A stretch of 64,000 nucleotides of DNA from Pedobacter ginsenosidimutans. Its GTDB lineage: Bacteria; Bacteroidota; Bacteroidia; Sphingobacteriales; Sphingobacteriaceae. The notes under the pieces are model-generated. The model was not told the DNA's origin and searched no databases. It saw only the letters and a program-made list of their open reading frames with translations. The stretch lies in contig NZ_LMZQ01000010.1 of NCBI RefSeq assembly GCF_001442625.1, positions 62,001 through 126,000 on the forward strand, written 5' to 3'. Numbering within the stretch: position 1 is the first letter of the stretch; each line of letters starts with the position of its first letter. Shown piece by piece: positions 23,986 to 32,892 of the stretch. The position numbers and the translations under genes were made by a program.

Positions 23986-24777
23986 CTATGTTGTTAAAAT
24001 CGATTTCAATTTACGCCTAATTATAATTTCTTTTAAAAAGCCGGGGATAATTTTATCCAACATCACCAAAAAACGATTTGCAAAACCAGGTATAATTTCT
24101 TTCTTGCCTTTAAGCATACCATCCATGGCTGCTTTGGCAACATAATCGGCCTCTAAGATAGTAGCCTTGGCGAAACCTTTTAACTCATTATTCATCACTA
24201 ACAGCTCGGGTTTCGTATTAATGCCACCAGGACTAAGTAAACTAATATGCACATTTGTACCGCTCAATTCGAGCTGCAAACAACGGGTAAAATAACCGAT
24301 AAAAGATTTGGTTGCCCCATAAACCTGTTTTTTTGGAACGATAAAATGTCCGCCCAAACTGCCAACATTTAAAATATAGCTTGCCTCACTTTTATCGATA
24401 TGGTTTAAAAATAACCGCGTAAGCAAAACCGTATTGGTAATGTTGAGGTCGATCTGTGTTCTGTAAAAATCGACATTTTTATCTTCAAACCAACTCCAGT
24501 TCCCTAAACCAGCATTATTGATCAAAACATTTACCTCGATCTTATTCGCCATTAATTTTTCGAAAATTTCGCTGGCGGAGGTATTTTTGGTCAAATCCAT
24601 TTCGATGCAGAACACCTTACTGTTAAAGTTTACACGCAGGTAGTTTGCTAAATGTTCTAGTCCACTATTTGGTAGCGAAACCAATACCAAACCTAAACCA
24701 CGTTTGGCCGATTCGATAGCGAAAGATTTCCCCAGGCCCTCGCTTGCACCTGTAATCAATACTGTTAATTGTTTCAT
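23986..24777 (-). CDS. SDR family NAD(P)-dependent oxidoreductase
   Basis: 263 aa short-chain dehydrogenase. Cofactor motif LITGASEGLGKSFA near residue 6, NNAGLGNW (motif II), catalytic Ser in LNVGSLGG, and Tyr/Lys in VYGATKSF. The C-terminal tail is basic (KEIIIRRKLKSILTT) and may sit at the membrane. The substrate is unknown; the gene lies 160 nt downstream of an epimerase gene on the same strand and may belong to the same lipid- or ketone-related set. Confidence 0.9.
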   Translation of the reverse strand: MKQLTVLITGASEGLGKSFAIESAKRGLGLVLVSLPNSGLEHLANYLRVNFNSKVFCIEMDLTKNTSASEIFEKLMANKIEVNVLINNAGLGNWSWFEDKNVDFYRTQIDLNITNTVLLTRLFLNHIDKSEASYILNVGSLGGHFIVPKKQVYGATKSFIGYFTRCLQLELSGTNVHISLLSPGGINTKPELLVMNNELKGFAKATILEADYVAKAAMDGMLKGKKEIIPGFANRFLVMLDKIIPGFLKEIIIRRKLKSILTT

Positions 24778-24878
24778 TTTTATGTTTTTTATATACCGTC
24801 TCCGTATGTCGCAAAGTGATTCCTTTGGAATAACGGGGACGCAGGCTGTCGATTTTATCTACTTTTGAATCCCGCTAC

Positions 24879-24924
24879 CCACATTACAAATGTGGTTCCC
24901 GATCATCCTCGTTGCAAACGAGGA
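24879..24924. repeat. Twin hairpin intergenic repeat
   Basis: Two adjacent perfect hairpins with 3 nt loops: CCACATT-ACA-AATGTGG (24879-24895) and TCCTCGTT-GCA-AACGAGGA (24906-24924). They fill the gap between the epimerase stop and the SDR start. The composition is unlike the RAYT palindromes. Possibly a separate REP family or a terminator of the epimerase transcript. Confidence 0.6.
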
Positions 24925-24937
24925 CGATAATTTTAAC

Positions 24938-25942
24938 CTAATTAGATTTAAAGTGATTAATAGTTTTGCCTAAACCTATTGCAAAAGGCGTTATCCGATA
25001 ATTTAGTTCGGCAATGGCTTTATTGCTCGAATATTGCTGATTACATTTCAACCTGTCAGCAAACTCTGGCAGAAAAAATGGGGTGAGGTTAAAAAGCTTC
25101 GATTTTAAAGCCTCCAGCAAACTGTAAGCCTTAATAATGCCTACCGGGATTTTATATAAACTTCTTTTTTTACCTGTGATCTGCCTTAATGTACCGAAAA
25201 AACTATTAAAAGAAACATCAACACCGCCCAAAATATACCGTTCGCCATTCCTGCCATTCTGCATGGCCGCAATATGCCCATCTACCACATCATCTACAAA
25301 AGCATAGTTGGCAATTGTTTTTCCATCGCCAGGAATAAAATGCCATGTACCTTTTATATAACCTGTAACCATTTTACTCACCGTATTACTATCCGTAATT
25401 GGTCCATCGCCATATACTCTTGATGGGTTTACTATTACCACTTCCAATCCCTTTTTTACAAATTCTTTCACCTCTAATTCAGCGAGGTATTTTGTGCGCT
25501 CATAGCTGATCGGGAAGCCGACTGCCCTTGGGTCGTTTTCTGAAACTGGCAGGTTTAGTGTTGGTCCCCACACCCCGCAAGTTGAGGTATGCACAACTTT
25601 TTCTACACCCAATTTTAATGCACAGCTGAGCACATTTCTAGTCCCGATTACATTCACATCGTAAAAATCCTGCTCATACCGGCACCACATTTTGGCCATG
25701 GCTGCAGTATGGTAAACCTGATAACAATCTTTCATTGCGTTTTCCAAACTTTCAGGTTCCAAAACATCGCCTTTTACAAACTGGATATTTCGGTGCTGAA
25801 TAAGAAAGGGATGGTTAACATTTCTGCAAAGTGCTACTACATCATAGCCCATCTCTGCAAGGGTAAAACTTAACTTCCGGCCGATAAAGCCTGATGCACC
25901 CGTAACCAAAACCCTCAGGTATTTATTTGCTACTGTTTCCAT
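24938..25942 (-). CDS. NAD-dependent epimerase/dehydratase family protein
   Basis: 334 aa extended-SDR enzyme. Cofactor motif LVTGASGFIGRKLSFTLAE at residues 13-31; catalytic Tyr/Lys in FPISYERTKYLAELE; TSTCGVWG contains the catalytic Ser/Thr. The layout and the NPSRVYGDG strand are like dihydroflavonol-4-reductase/3-beta-hydroxysteroid dehydrogenase-like proteins. The substrate is unknown. Translation is coupled to the DUF6134 gene: its ATG is 1 nt after that gene's stop. Confidence 0.88.
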   Translation of the reverse strand: METVANKYLRVLVTGASGFIGRKLSFTLAEMGYDVVALCRNVNHPFLIQHRNIQFVKGDVLEPESLENAMKDCYQVYHTAAMAKMWCRYEQDFYDVNVIGTRNVLSCALKLGVEKVVHTSTCGVWGPTLNLPVSENDPRAVGFPISYERTKYLAELEVKEFVKKGLEVVIVNPSRVYGDGPITDSNTVSKMVTGYIKGTWHFIPGDGKTIANYAFVDDVVDGHIAAMQNGRNGERYILGGVDVSFNSFFGTLRQITGKKRSLYKIPVGIIKAYSLLEALKSKLFNLTPFFLPEFADRLKCNQQYSSNKAIAELNYRITPFAIGLGKTINHFKSN

Positions 25943-25943
25943 A

Positions 25944-26609
25944 TTAAACCCTCTCCATTCTAATGGTGTACAAGGAGTGATTTACAACTACCAGTTTACA
26001 TATTCCGTTTTCGAAATGGTAGTCGTTATAATTCCCATCGGGAAGATTGATCCGGTACTGATGTGCCCCGTTTTTCTGAATGGGAATAAAACACTGAAAG
26101 TTGTCTGAGTAAATTTCGGGAATATTAACAGGCTCTTTGGTATACAAGAGCATCATATTATAACTGATGGGCTGATTTATTGTACTGATTTTATCGCCTG
26201 TTTTAAGCTGATAAACATTATTTACCCAACTTGTTTTCTTAGCCTCTTTTGCATTGCCATTCACTACCCGATTTACATTTGAGTTAAGGAGCCTGCCATT
26301 TTTAAAATGTGCTACATCTTCCGTTTCTACATCAATTTTGAAAACAAAACGGGTTTGTACTTTCGATGTTATTTTTAGATAAACATTATCGCCATCGTCT
26401 TTCTGCTGGAAATACATCTGACCGATTACTTCGCCATTACGCTTGATGTTAAATTTACTTTGCTGTGCAAAAGCTGATGAAAATGAACAGATAAGAAAGA
26501 GCAGCGAAGCAACACTTTTTGGATGGACTGGGTTTTTGGAAGAAAATGTTTTATAGGTTTTTGGAGCAAAATATTTCTTGCAGAGCCAAATAATTAATGC
26601 AGGAATCAT
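25944..26609 (-). CDS. DUF6134 family exported protein
   Basis: 221 aa of the DUF6134 family type, recognised by the pattern FNIKRNGEVIGQMYFQQKD, KVQTRFVFKIDVETED and YNMMLLYTKEPVN. The hydrophobic signal lies unusually far in, at residues about 31-48 (KSVASLLFLICSFSSAFAQ), after a 30-residue leader, so a later non-ATG start could be used. Predicted periplasmic or outer membrane-linked, function unknown. Partner of the epimerase by overlap-like spacing. Confidence 0.7.
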   Translation of the reverse strand: MIPALIIWLCKKYFAPKTYKTFSSKNPVHPKSVASLLFLICSFSSAFAQQSKFNIKRNGEVIGQMYFQQKDDGDNVYLKITSKVQTRFVFKIDVETEDVAHFKNGRLLNSNVNRVVNGNAKEAKKTSWVNNVYQLKTGDKISTINQPISYNMMLLYTKEPVNIPEIYSDNFQCFIPIQKNGAHQYRINLPDGNYNDYHFENGICKLVVVNHSLYTIRMERV

Positions 26610-26723
26610 AGTTATCTCTATTTGTTATTTAGAGCTAATACAACTCACAAGAAATTTACCCCTATGTGGATTTTATTTTTTTCATGGCCTTGGGTTTAAA
26701 CCCAAAGGCTATGAGGGTAAGGT

Positions 26724-26996
26724 TTATTCGGATGCAGGCTTTTGATCCTCTTCATCTACCGGAACTTCGACCGTTGGATCGGTAATGATTTCGGCATTAC
26801 CATCATTATCCTTTTTGGCAAATAAAATGGGATATAACAGCCACAGCGCACCAATAATAACCAGCACGCCTGCCAGCATCTGTAAATAGATACTTCCTTT
26901 TACCTCATTTGCATCCAAAATTTTATAGGCGATAAAAGAAAGTACGCCAGCTATGAGGATGAAAACGGCTTTTTGCAATTTTAAGAGCTTAATCAT
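26724..26996 (-). CDS. Small membrane protein, unknown
   Basis: 90 aa with two hydrophobic helices (KAVFILIAGVLSFIAYKIL and LQMLAGVLVIIGALWLLYPILFA) and an acidic C-terminal tail (ITDPTVEVPVDEEDQKPAS). It overlaps the gene upstream by 4 nt (ATGA), so the two are translationally coupled and likely a complex. No family recognised. Confidence 0.7.
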   Translation of the reverse strand: MIKLLKLQKAVFILIAGVLSFIAYKILDANEVKGSIYLQMLAGVLVIIGALWLLYPILFAKKDNDGNAEIITDPTVEVPVDEEDQKPASE

Positions 26997-27181
26997 GGGT
27001 TCTTTCTTTTTAGTGTTACAATATGGATTAAAACAAAAATAAGCCCGATTAGTTCGAGCAAGCCGCAGAAATAAAAAGCATAAAGTACGAAATCCCGGTC
27101 TGAAGGGTTTATTACCGCAACAATTGGCAAGGCAATTACGGCAACAATCATCAATGTAAGCCCGATATTAAATAATTTCAC
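26993..27181 (-). CDS. Small membrane protein, unknown
   Basis: 62 aa, two membrane helices (GLTLMIVAVIALPIVAVIN and YAFYFCGLLELIGLIFVLIHIVT) and a basic C-terminus. It diverges from ileS with 81 nt between the start codons. It pairs with the 90 aa membrane protein downstream. No function can be given. Confidence 0.65.
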   Translation of the reverse strand: MKLFNIGLTLMIVAVIALPIVAVINPSDRDFVLYAFYFCGLLELIGLIFVLIHIVTLKRKNP

Positions 27182-27227
27182 ATTAAAAGTATTTACATCA
27201 AAACTACCAAAATTCAGTCAATTCTGT

Positions 27228-27235
27228 TAACTTTG
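27228..27235 (+). promoter_or_regulatory. -7 element of the ileS operon
   Basis: TAACTTTG matches TAnnTTTG and lies 28 nt before the ileS ATG. No clear -33 TTTG is seen. Confidence 0.4.
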
Positions 27236-27262
27236 CAACCTTTAATTTTTTGAGGTACTTGA

Positions 27263-30200
27263 TTGATGTATAGCGAATTTAAACAATTGGAACTTGCCAA
27301 AATAGGGCAAGAAATACTGGATTTTTGGAAAAAGGAAAATATCTTTGAAAAAAGTATTTCTTCCCGTCCTAAATCTAATCCGTTTACTTTTTACGAAGGG
27401 CCACCGTCTGCTAATGGCATGCCGGGGATTCACCACGTAATGGCGCGTGCAATTAAGGATATTTTTTGCCGCTATAAAACAATTAAGGGTTATCAGGTTA
27501 AGAGAAAAGCCGGTTGGGATACACATGGCCTACCTGTTGAGCTTGGAACTGAAAAGGAATTAGGGATTACCAAAGAGGATATTGGTAAAACTATTTCTAT
27601 TGAAGACTATAACGAAGCCTGTAAAAAAACAGTAATGCGCTACACTGATGTGTGGAACGACCTGACTGAAAAAATGGGCTATTGGGTAGATATGGATGAT
27701 CCATACATTACCTATAAGTCGAAATACATGGAATCGGTGTGGTGGCTTTTGAAGCAGATTTACGATAAAGGATTAATCTATAAAGGTTATACTATCCAGC
27801 CTTATTCTCCAAAAGCCGGAACAGGATTGAGTTCGCATGAGGTAAATCAGCCTGGAGCTTACCGGGATGTTACAGACACAACGATTGTTGCTCAATTTAA
27901 GGCAATAGCGAATACGTTACCTCCGTTTTTACAAACATTTGGAGACATTTACCTGATGGCGTGGACTACTACTCCATGGACTTTACCATCAAACACTGCT
28001 TTAACGGTTGGACCAAAAATCGAATATGTTTTAGTCAAAACGTTCAACCAGTATACATTTTTGCCAACGAATGTAATTTTGGCAAAAAACCTGGTTGGCA
28101 AACAGTTTAGTAAAATTTTCTTTGAAAGCAATGAAGTTGAAGATTTTACAAATTTTAAAGCTGGCGATAAAAAAATCCCCTATCAAATACTTGCCGAATG
28201 CAAAGGGAGTGAATTGGTTGGAATTAGATATGAACAATTATTAACTTACGCACTGCCATACCAAAATCCTGAAAATGCATTTAGAGTAATTTCTGGAGAT
28301 TTTGTAACTACTGAGGATGGTACCGGTATTGTTCATACTGCCCCTACTTTTGGCGCGGATGATGCTAAAGTAGCTAAAGAAGCCATTCCGGAAGTACCAC
28401 CAATGTTGGTATTAGATGAGAATGACACCCCAGTTCCATTAGTAGATTTACAGGGTAAATTTACCCAACATGTTGGCCCTTTTGCAGGCAAATATGTAAA
28501 GAATGAATATTACAATGCTGGCGAAGCACCTGAAAAATCGGTTGATGTAGAAATTGCTATTTTATTAAAAGAAGAAAATAAAGCTTTTAAGGTAGAAAAA
28601 TATGTTCACAGTTACCCACACAGCTGGAGAACTGATGAACCACTTTTATATTATCCTTTAGATTCGTGGTTTATTAAAGTTACAGATGTTAAAGACAGAA
28701 TGTTCGACCTTAATGAAACCATTAACTGGAAACCAAAATCGACTGGCGAGGGTCGTTTTGGAAACTGGCTAAAAAACGCTAACGATTGGAATTTATCACG
28801 TTCGAGATACTGGGGAATTCCTTTGCCAATCTGGAGAACTGAAGATAAAAAAGAAGAAGTATTAATTGGCTCTGTTGAGGAACTTTATAATGCCATTGAA
28901 AAATCTATAACAGCTGGTTTCCAGAAAGAAAATCCTTTTAAGGGGTTCGAAATCGGAAACATGTCTGAAGAGAACTATGATTTAATCGATCTACATAAAA
29001 ACGTGGTCGACAAAATTATTTTAGTATCTCCATCGGGCAAACCAATGAGCCGCGAAAGTGATTTAATTGATGTTTGGTTTGATTCTGGTGCTATGCCTTA
29101 TGCGCAGTGGCACTACCCTTTTGAGAATAAAGAAACAATTGATGGAAATGAAGATTTCCCTGCAGATTTTATTGCCGAAGGCGTAGACCAAACGCGTGGC
29201 TGGTTTTATACCCTACATGCGATCTCTACATTGGTTTTTGATAAAGTAGCGTACAAAAATGTAGTTTCGAATGGGCTGGTACTAGACAAAAATGGACAAA
29301 AAATGTCTAAACGTTTAGGGAATGCTGCTGATCCATTCCAAACCATTAATGAGTATGGTGCTGATGCTACGCGTTGGTACATGATTTCTAATGCAAATCC
29401 TTGGGATAACCTAAAATTTGACATTGATGGAATTGCTGAAGTGCGCCGTAAATTCTTCGGTACGCTTTACAATACCTATGCTTTCTTTGCCCTGTATGCC
29501 AATATCGATAAATTCGAGATCGACAAAAACAACCTGAGCAAAGTTGAAGACAGAACGGAATTAGACCGTTGGATTTTATCGTTGTTGCAAACCTTAATTA
29601 ACGAAGTTGATGAAAGTTACAACACTTACGAACCAACAAAAGCTACCCGCGCTATTCAGGCTTTTGTTGATGAACATTTGAGTAACTGGTACATCAGGTT
29701 AAGTCGTCGCCGTTTCTGGAAAGGCGAAATGACCGATGATAAACGTGCAGCTTACGAAACATTATATACTTGTTTAGAAACCTTAGCACAGTTGATGAGC
29801 CCTGTTGCACCTTTCTTTGCCGATTGGTTATACAGAAACTTAACCGTTACCGATGCACATGCGGAACAATCTGTCCACTTAACTTTATGGAAAGAGGCTG
29901 ATCAAAGTTTGATTGATACCGATTTGAACGAGCGTATGGTTTATGCCCAGGATATTTCATCGATGATTTTATCGCTGCGTAAAAAATCGGGCATCAATGT
30001 TCGTCAACCACTTGAGAAAATCTTAATTCCATCTTTAAGTGGCGATTTCGAACAAAAAATATCAAAGGTTGCGGATTATATCCTTTCTGAAACGAATGTA
30101 AAACATATCGAGTTCATTACCGATACACATGGTATCGTTAAGAAAAAACTGAAACCAAACTTTAAATCGTTGGGTAAAAAAGTTGGAAAAGATATGAGCC

Positions 30201-30667
30201 TGGTTAAAGAGGCTTTAGAAAATTCAAATCAGGATGATATCCAACGTCTAGAAAATGATGGCTTCATAATCGTAGTTGGCAATAACGGCGAAGAATTTAC
30301 CATCAATTTAAATGATGATGTAGAAGTTTTTGCGGAAGATATTCCGGGATGGCAGGTAACCAACCTGGGCAGTTTAACTGTTGCTTTGGATGTTACCATC
30401 TCGGAAGAGCTGAAACAAGAAGGTATTTCGCGCGAATTGGTTAACCGTATCCAGAACTTGCGAAAAGAATTAAACTTTGAAGTAACAGATAGGATTAAAG
30501 TTTCGTTACAAAATGATAACTTGGTAGCCAGCGCAGTTGCCAAAAACAAGGATTACATTTGCGCGGAAATATTGGCCGATGAATTTGAATTAACAGATAC
30601 TGTAAATAATGCAAACAAAATCGTTATCGACGATGTTGAGTTAAGCATTTCAGTAACTAAAATATAA
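27263..30667 (+). CDS. ileS: Isoleucyl-tRNA synthetase
   Basis: 1134 aa class I aminoacyl-tRNA synthetase that charges tRNA-Ile and edits Val-tRNA. The ATP-binding HIGH equivalent is His57-His58-Val-Met60 in GMPGIHHVMARAIKD, the KMSKR loop is at residues 680-684, and the CP1 editing domain lies between (TWDTH-type GWDTHGLPVELG, later TTTPWTLPSNTAL). The C-terminal half holds the anticodon-binding helices and the usual extension of the eukaryote-like group. First gene of ileS - dksA-like - lspA. Confidence 0.97.
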   Translation: MMYSEFKQLELAKIGQEILDFWKKENIFEKSISSRPKSNPFTFYEGPPSANGMPGIHHVMARAIKDIFCRYKTIKGYQVKRKAGWDTHGLPVELGTEKELGITKEDIGKTISIEDYNEACKKTVMRYTDVWNDLTEKMGYWVDMDDPYITYKSKYMESVWWLLKQIYDKGLIYKGYTIQPYSPKAGTGLSSHEVNQPGAYRDVTDTTIVAQFKAIANTLPPFLQTFGDIYLMAWTTTPWTLPSNTALTVGPKIEYVLVKTFNQYTFLPTNVILAKNLVGKQFSKIFFESNEVEDFTNFKAGDKKIPYQILAECKGSELVGIRYEQLLTYALPYQNPENAFRVISGDFVTTEDGTGIVHTAPTFGADDAKVAKEAIPEVPPMLVLDENDTPVPLVDLQGKFTQHVGPFAGKYVKNEYYNAGEAPEKSVDVEIAILLKEENKAFKVEKYVHSYPHSWRTDEPLLYYPLDSWFIKVTDVKDRMFDLNETINWKPKSTGEGRFGNWLKNANDWNLSRSRYWGIPLPIWRTEDKKEEVLIGSVEELYNAIEKSITAGFQKENPFKGFEIGNMSEENYDLIDLHKNVVDKIILVSPSGKPMSRESDLIDVWFDSGAMPYAQWHYPFENKETIDGNEDFPADFIAEGVDQTRGWFYTLHAISTLVFDKVAYKNVVSNGLVLDKNGQKMSKRLGNAADPFQTINEYGADATRWYMISNANPWDNLKFDIDGIAEVRRKFFGTLYNTYAFFALYANIDKFEIDKNNLSKVEDRTELDRWILSLLQTLINEVDESYNTYEPTKATRAIQAFVDEHLSNWYIRLSRRRFWKGEMTDDKRAAYETLYTCLETLAQLMSPVAPFFADWLYRNLTVTDAHAEQSVHLTLWKEADQSLIDTDLNERMVYAQDISSMILSLRKKSGINVRQPLEKILIPSLSGDFEQKISKVADYILSETNVKHIEFITDTHGIVKKKLKPNFKSLGKKVGKDMSLVKEALENSNQDDIQRLENDGFIIVVGNNGEEFTINLNDDVEVFAEDIPGWQVTNLGSLTVALDVTISEELKQEGISRELVNRIQNLRKELNFEVTDRIKVSLQNDNLVASAVAKNKDYICAEILADEFELTDTVNNANKIVIDDVELSISVTKI

Positions 30668-30697
30668 ATCCATATATTAGAAAATTAGAAAAAGGAC

Positions 30698-31081
30698 ATG
30701 GAAAACAGCAACAAAACACGCTACTCAGACAGTGAATTACAAGAATTTAAAGAATTAATTCAAGATAAATTACGCATGGCGAAAGAGGAACTTAACTCTT
30801 TAACCACTTCTTTGAGTAATCCAAACGCAAACGGAACAGAAGATACTTCAGGTGCGTACAAAACATTAGAAGACGGTTCTGCAACAATGGAAAAAGAGCA
30901 GATCAATCAATTGGCTGCACGTCAGAAAAAATTTATAGACAACCTGGAGAATGCATTGGTGCGTATCGAGAACAAAACTTATGGTATTTGCCGCGAAACC
31001 GGAAAATTAATCCAAAAAGAACGTTTACGCGCTGTTCCTCATGCAACTTTAAGCATGGAAGCTAAATTAAAGCAGAGTTAA
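30698..31081 (+). CDS. TraR/DksA family protein, zinc-site degenerate
   Basis: 127 aa. A helical coiled-coil N-terminus (ELQEFKELIQDKLRMAKEELNSLTTSLS) and the DksA_TraR finger region at the C-terminus (YGICRETGKLIQKERLRAVPHATLSMEAKLKQS). The classical four cysteines are reduced to one, as is common in Bacteroidota members. DksA family proteins act on RNA polymerase together with ppGpp; this member may not bind zinc. It sits 30 nt after ileS and overlaps lspA by one base. Confidence 0.88.
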   Translation: MENSNKTRYSDSELQEFKELIQDKLRMAKEELNSLTTSLSNPNANGTEDTSGAYKTLEDGSATMEKEQINQLAARQKKFIDNLENALVRIENKTYGICRETGKLIQKERLRAVPHATLSMEAKLKQS

Positions 31082-31683
31082 TGAAGGGCTATACAAAACC
31101 TTTAATTGTTATCTTTTTAGTTTTACTGGCCGATCAGCTGGTGAAAACCTGGGTTAAAACGCACATGTACCTTGGTCAGGAGTTCCATATTATTGGCAAA
31201 TGGTGTATTATCCATTTTACCGAAAATAATGGAATGGCCTTTGGGATGGAGTTTGGTGGTGAATTTGGCAAATTAGCCTTATCACTTTTCCGTATTGCAG
31301 CTGTTGCAGGAATTGGTTATGGCTTACATTACCTAATTAAGCATAAATATCACCGCGGTTTAATTCTAAATGTTGCACTGATTTTTTCTGGCGCACTAGG
31401 AAACATTATTGATTCTGTATTTTACGGAAAGATTTATGGTTACGAAAACTGGTTTCACGGTCGTGTAGTAGACATGTTCTACTTCCCGATTGCAGAAGGC
31501 CACTTCCCTAGCTGGATACCAATTTGGGGAGGCGAAGAGTTTGTTTTCTTCAGGCCTGTTTTTAACCTTGCTGACGCTGCCATTTCAGTAGGCGTGATAC
31601 TGATCCTCATCTTCCAGAAAAACTACTTTAAAGAAGATGTAAAAGACGATGTGAGTATCAACAGTGAGATTGTAGAAGATTAA
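31081..31683 (+). CDS. lspA: Lipoprotein signal peptidase (signal peptidase II)
   Basis: 200 aa inner-membrane aspartyl peptidase that cleaves prolipoprotein signals after lipid attachment. The catalytic pair is in GALGNIIDSVFYGK (Asp) and RPVFNLADAAISVGV (Asp). Four membrane helices are visible, beginning TKPLIVIFLVLLADQLVKTW and ending SVGVILILIFQ. Slightly longer than the Proteobacterial enzyme because of an insertion around FHGRVVDMFYFP. The start overlaps the stop of the dksA-like gene (TAATG). Confidence 0.95.
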   Translation: MKGYTKPLIVIFLVLLADQLVKTWVKTHMYLGQEFHIIGKWCIIHFTENNGMAFGMEFGGEFGKLALSLFRIAAVAGIGYGLHYLIKHKYHRGLILNVALIFSGALGNIIDSVFYGKIYGYENWFHGRVVDMFYFPIAEGHFPSWIPIWGGEEFVFFRPVFNLADAAISVGVILILIFQKNYFKEDVKDDVSINSEIVED

Positions 31684-31740
31684 ATTTTGCGTCTCGTCAT
31701 GCTGAACTTGATTCAGCATCTTAAACGTTTGAAATATACA

Positions 31741-31771
31741 AGCCCATTTCTTAATTGAAATGGGCTTTTTT
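31741..31771 (+). terminator. Intrinsic terminator of ileS-dksA-lspA
   Basis: AGCCCATTTC-TTAATT-GAAATGGGCT hairpin followed by TTTTTTA, 58 nt after the lspA stop. Strong stem and T-run. Confidence 0.8.
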
Positions 31772-31993
31772 ATAGAATCTTCATTGCTGAGGAGGCTTTT
31801 TCAGCCGACGAAGCAATCTTTATTGTAGGACTCACAAATACCAACAGCAATAAGGTTTTGGAAAGCAGGTACAGAAGCAGATATTTAAATTAGTTCCCGC
31901 TATCCTTTCTGCCAATACAGCTTGTGCTTTAACTCCCTTTCATCAGAAAAATTAAGGCCGATAGCTATCGAATGACAGATTTATAAAATCGGT

Positions 31994-32074
31994 CGTCATC
32001 TCGACCGTAGCAACGCGGAGTGGAGAGATCTTTGGGCCATATTAAAAGATCTCTCCACTGCGGTCGAGATGACG
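31994..32074. repeat. REP-like palindrome (CATCTCGACCG type)
   Basis: Arms CGTCATCTCGACCG at 31994-32007 and CGGTCGAGATGACG at 32061-32074 are perfect, with an inner near-palindrome TGGAGAGATCTTT / AAAGATCTCTCCA. Overall hairpin about 80 nt. Same general class as the other gene-edge palindromes. Confidence 0.65.
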
Positions 32075-32166
32075 ATTTATCTTAACCTGTCACCAACTCC
32101 TTTGTTTTTTTCTAAAACTGATCGCTCAGGATGACAACCATCACTACAGTATTCCAATTTTTTAAA

Positions 32167-32196
32167 ATATATTTGGTATACAAAAACCAAATATAT
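32167..32196 (+). promoter_or_regulatory. Promoter and inverted repeat before DUF1080 gene
   Basis: ATATATTTGGT (32167-32177) and ACCAAATATAT (32186-32196) form a perfect 11 bp inverted repeat with an 8 nt spacer, ending 1 nt before the ATG at 32198. The left arm contains TATATTTG (32168-32175), which fits the -7 consensus TAnnTTTG. The repeat may be a repressor site or, if transcription starts further upstream, a hairpin that hides the ribosome site. Confidence 0.5.
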
Positions 32197-32197
32197 C

Positions 32198-32878
32198 ATG
32201 AAACTTTACTACGCCCTTTTATTATTAGTTATTATTAGCAGTTCTGCATTTGCCCAAAAAAGCCTTTTTAACGGGAAAAATCTAAACGGTTGGCATGTAG
32301 ATGTACCTGCCATGGACAAAAAGCCTGATACCATTAATCCGTTTATTGTACGCAATGGTATGTTGGTAAGTTTAGGTACACCAGGTGGACATTTAATAAC
32401 CGATAAAATTTATAAAAATTACCAGTTAACGGTACAATACCGCTTTGCTGGCAAACCAGGTAATTGTGGTGTTTTAGTTCATGCATCAACACCTAGGGCA
32501 CTGTATGGTATGTTTCCAAAATCACTGGAAGTGCAGATGCAACATAAAGATGCTGGCGATTTCTGGTGTATCGAAGAAGACATTACAGTGCCTGATATGG
32601 TTACCAGACGTGGGCCTCAAGAAAACTGGGGTGTAAATGGGAATAAACTCCGTCGAATTAAAAACCTAACAGACGACAGTGAAAAACCTCTTGGCGAATG
32701 GAATACCATGGTTATTCAATGTTTGAATAACGAAGTTAAAGTTTGGGTAAATGGTACACTGGTAAACTATGGTACAAATTGCACAGCGAGTAGCGGGCAG
32801 ATTGCTTTACAAGCAGAAGGTAGTGAAGTAGAATTTAAACAATTGGATTTAAAACCAATTAAAGTGTTGTCTAAATAA
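32198..32878 (+). CDS. DUF1080 (3-keto-disaccharide hydrolase-like) exported protein
   Basis: 226 aa, signal peptide MKLYYALLLLVIISSSAFAQ. The rest is one DUF1080 jelly-roll domain: SLFNGKNLNGWHVDV at the start, FIVRNGMLVSLGTPGGHLITDK, YQLTVQYRF, GNCGVLVHASTPRALYGMFP, and a closing IALQAEGSEVEFKQLDLKPI. The domain is linked to 3-keto-glycoside hydrolysis and to glycan-degradation loci in Bacteroidota and Planctomycetes. Predicted periplasmic or outer-membrane enzyme; the substrate is not known. No other glycan genes are next to it. Confidence 0.88.
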   Translation: MKLYYALLLLVIISSSAFAQKSLFNGKNLNGWHVDVPAMDKKPDTINPFIVRNGMLVSLGTPGGHLITDKIYKNYQLTVQYRFAGKPGNCGVLVHASTPRALYGMFPKSLEVQMQHKDAGDFWCIEEDITVPDMVTRRGPQENWGVNGNKLRRIKNLTDDSEKPLGEWNTMVIQCLNNEVKVWVNGTLVNYGTNCTASSGQIALQAEGSEVEFKQLDLKPIKVLSK

Positions 32879-32892
32879 GAAAAACGCTTTAC

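Larger units (their letters stand above)
31684..32160. other. Gene-free stretch with repeats and terminator
   Basis: About 480 bases between lspA and the DUF1080 gene. It holds a short hairpin ATGCTGAA-CTTGA-TTCAGCAT (31699-31719), the lspA terminator, a TTCAGCCGACGAAGCAATC segment like the repeat near 43420, and a large REP-like palindrome at 31994-32074. No gene is seen. Confidence 0.55.
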
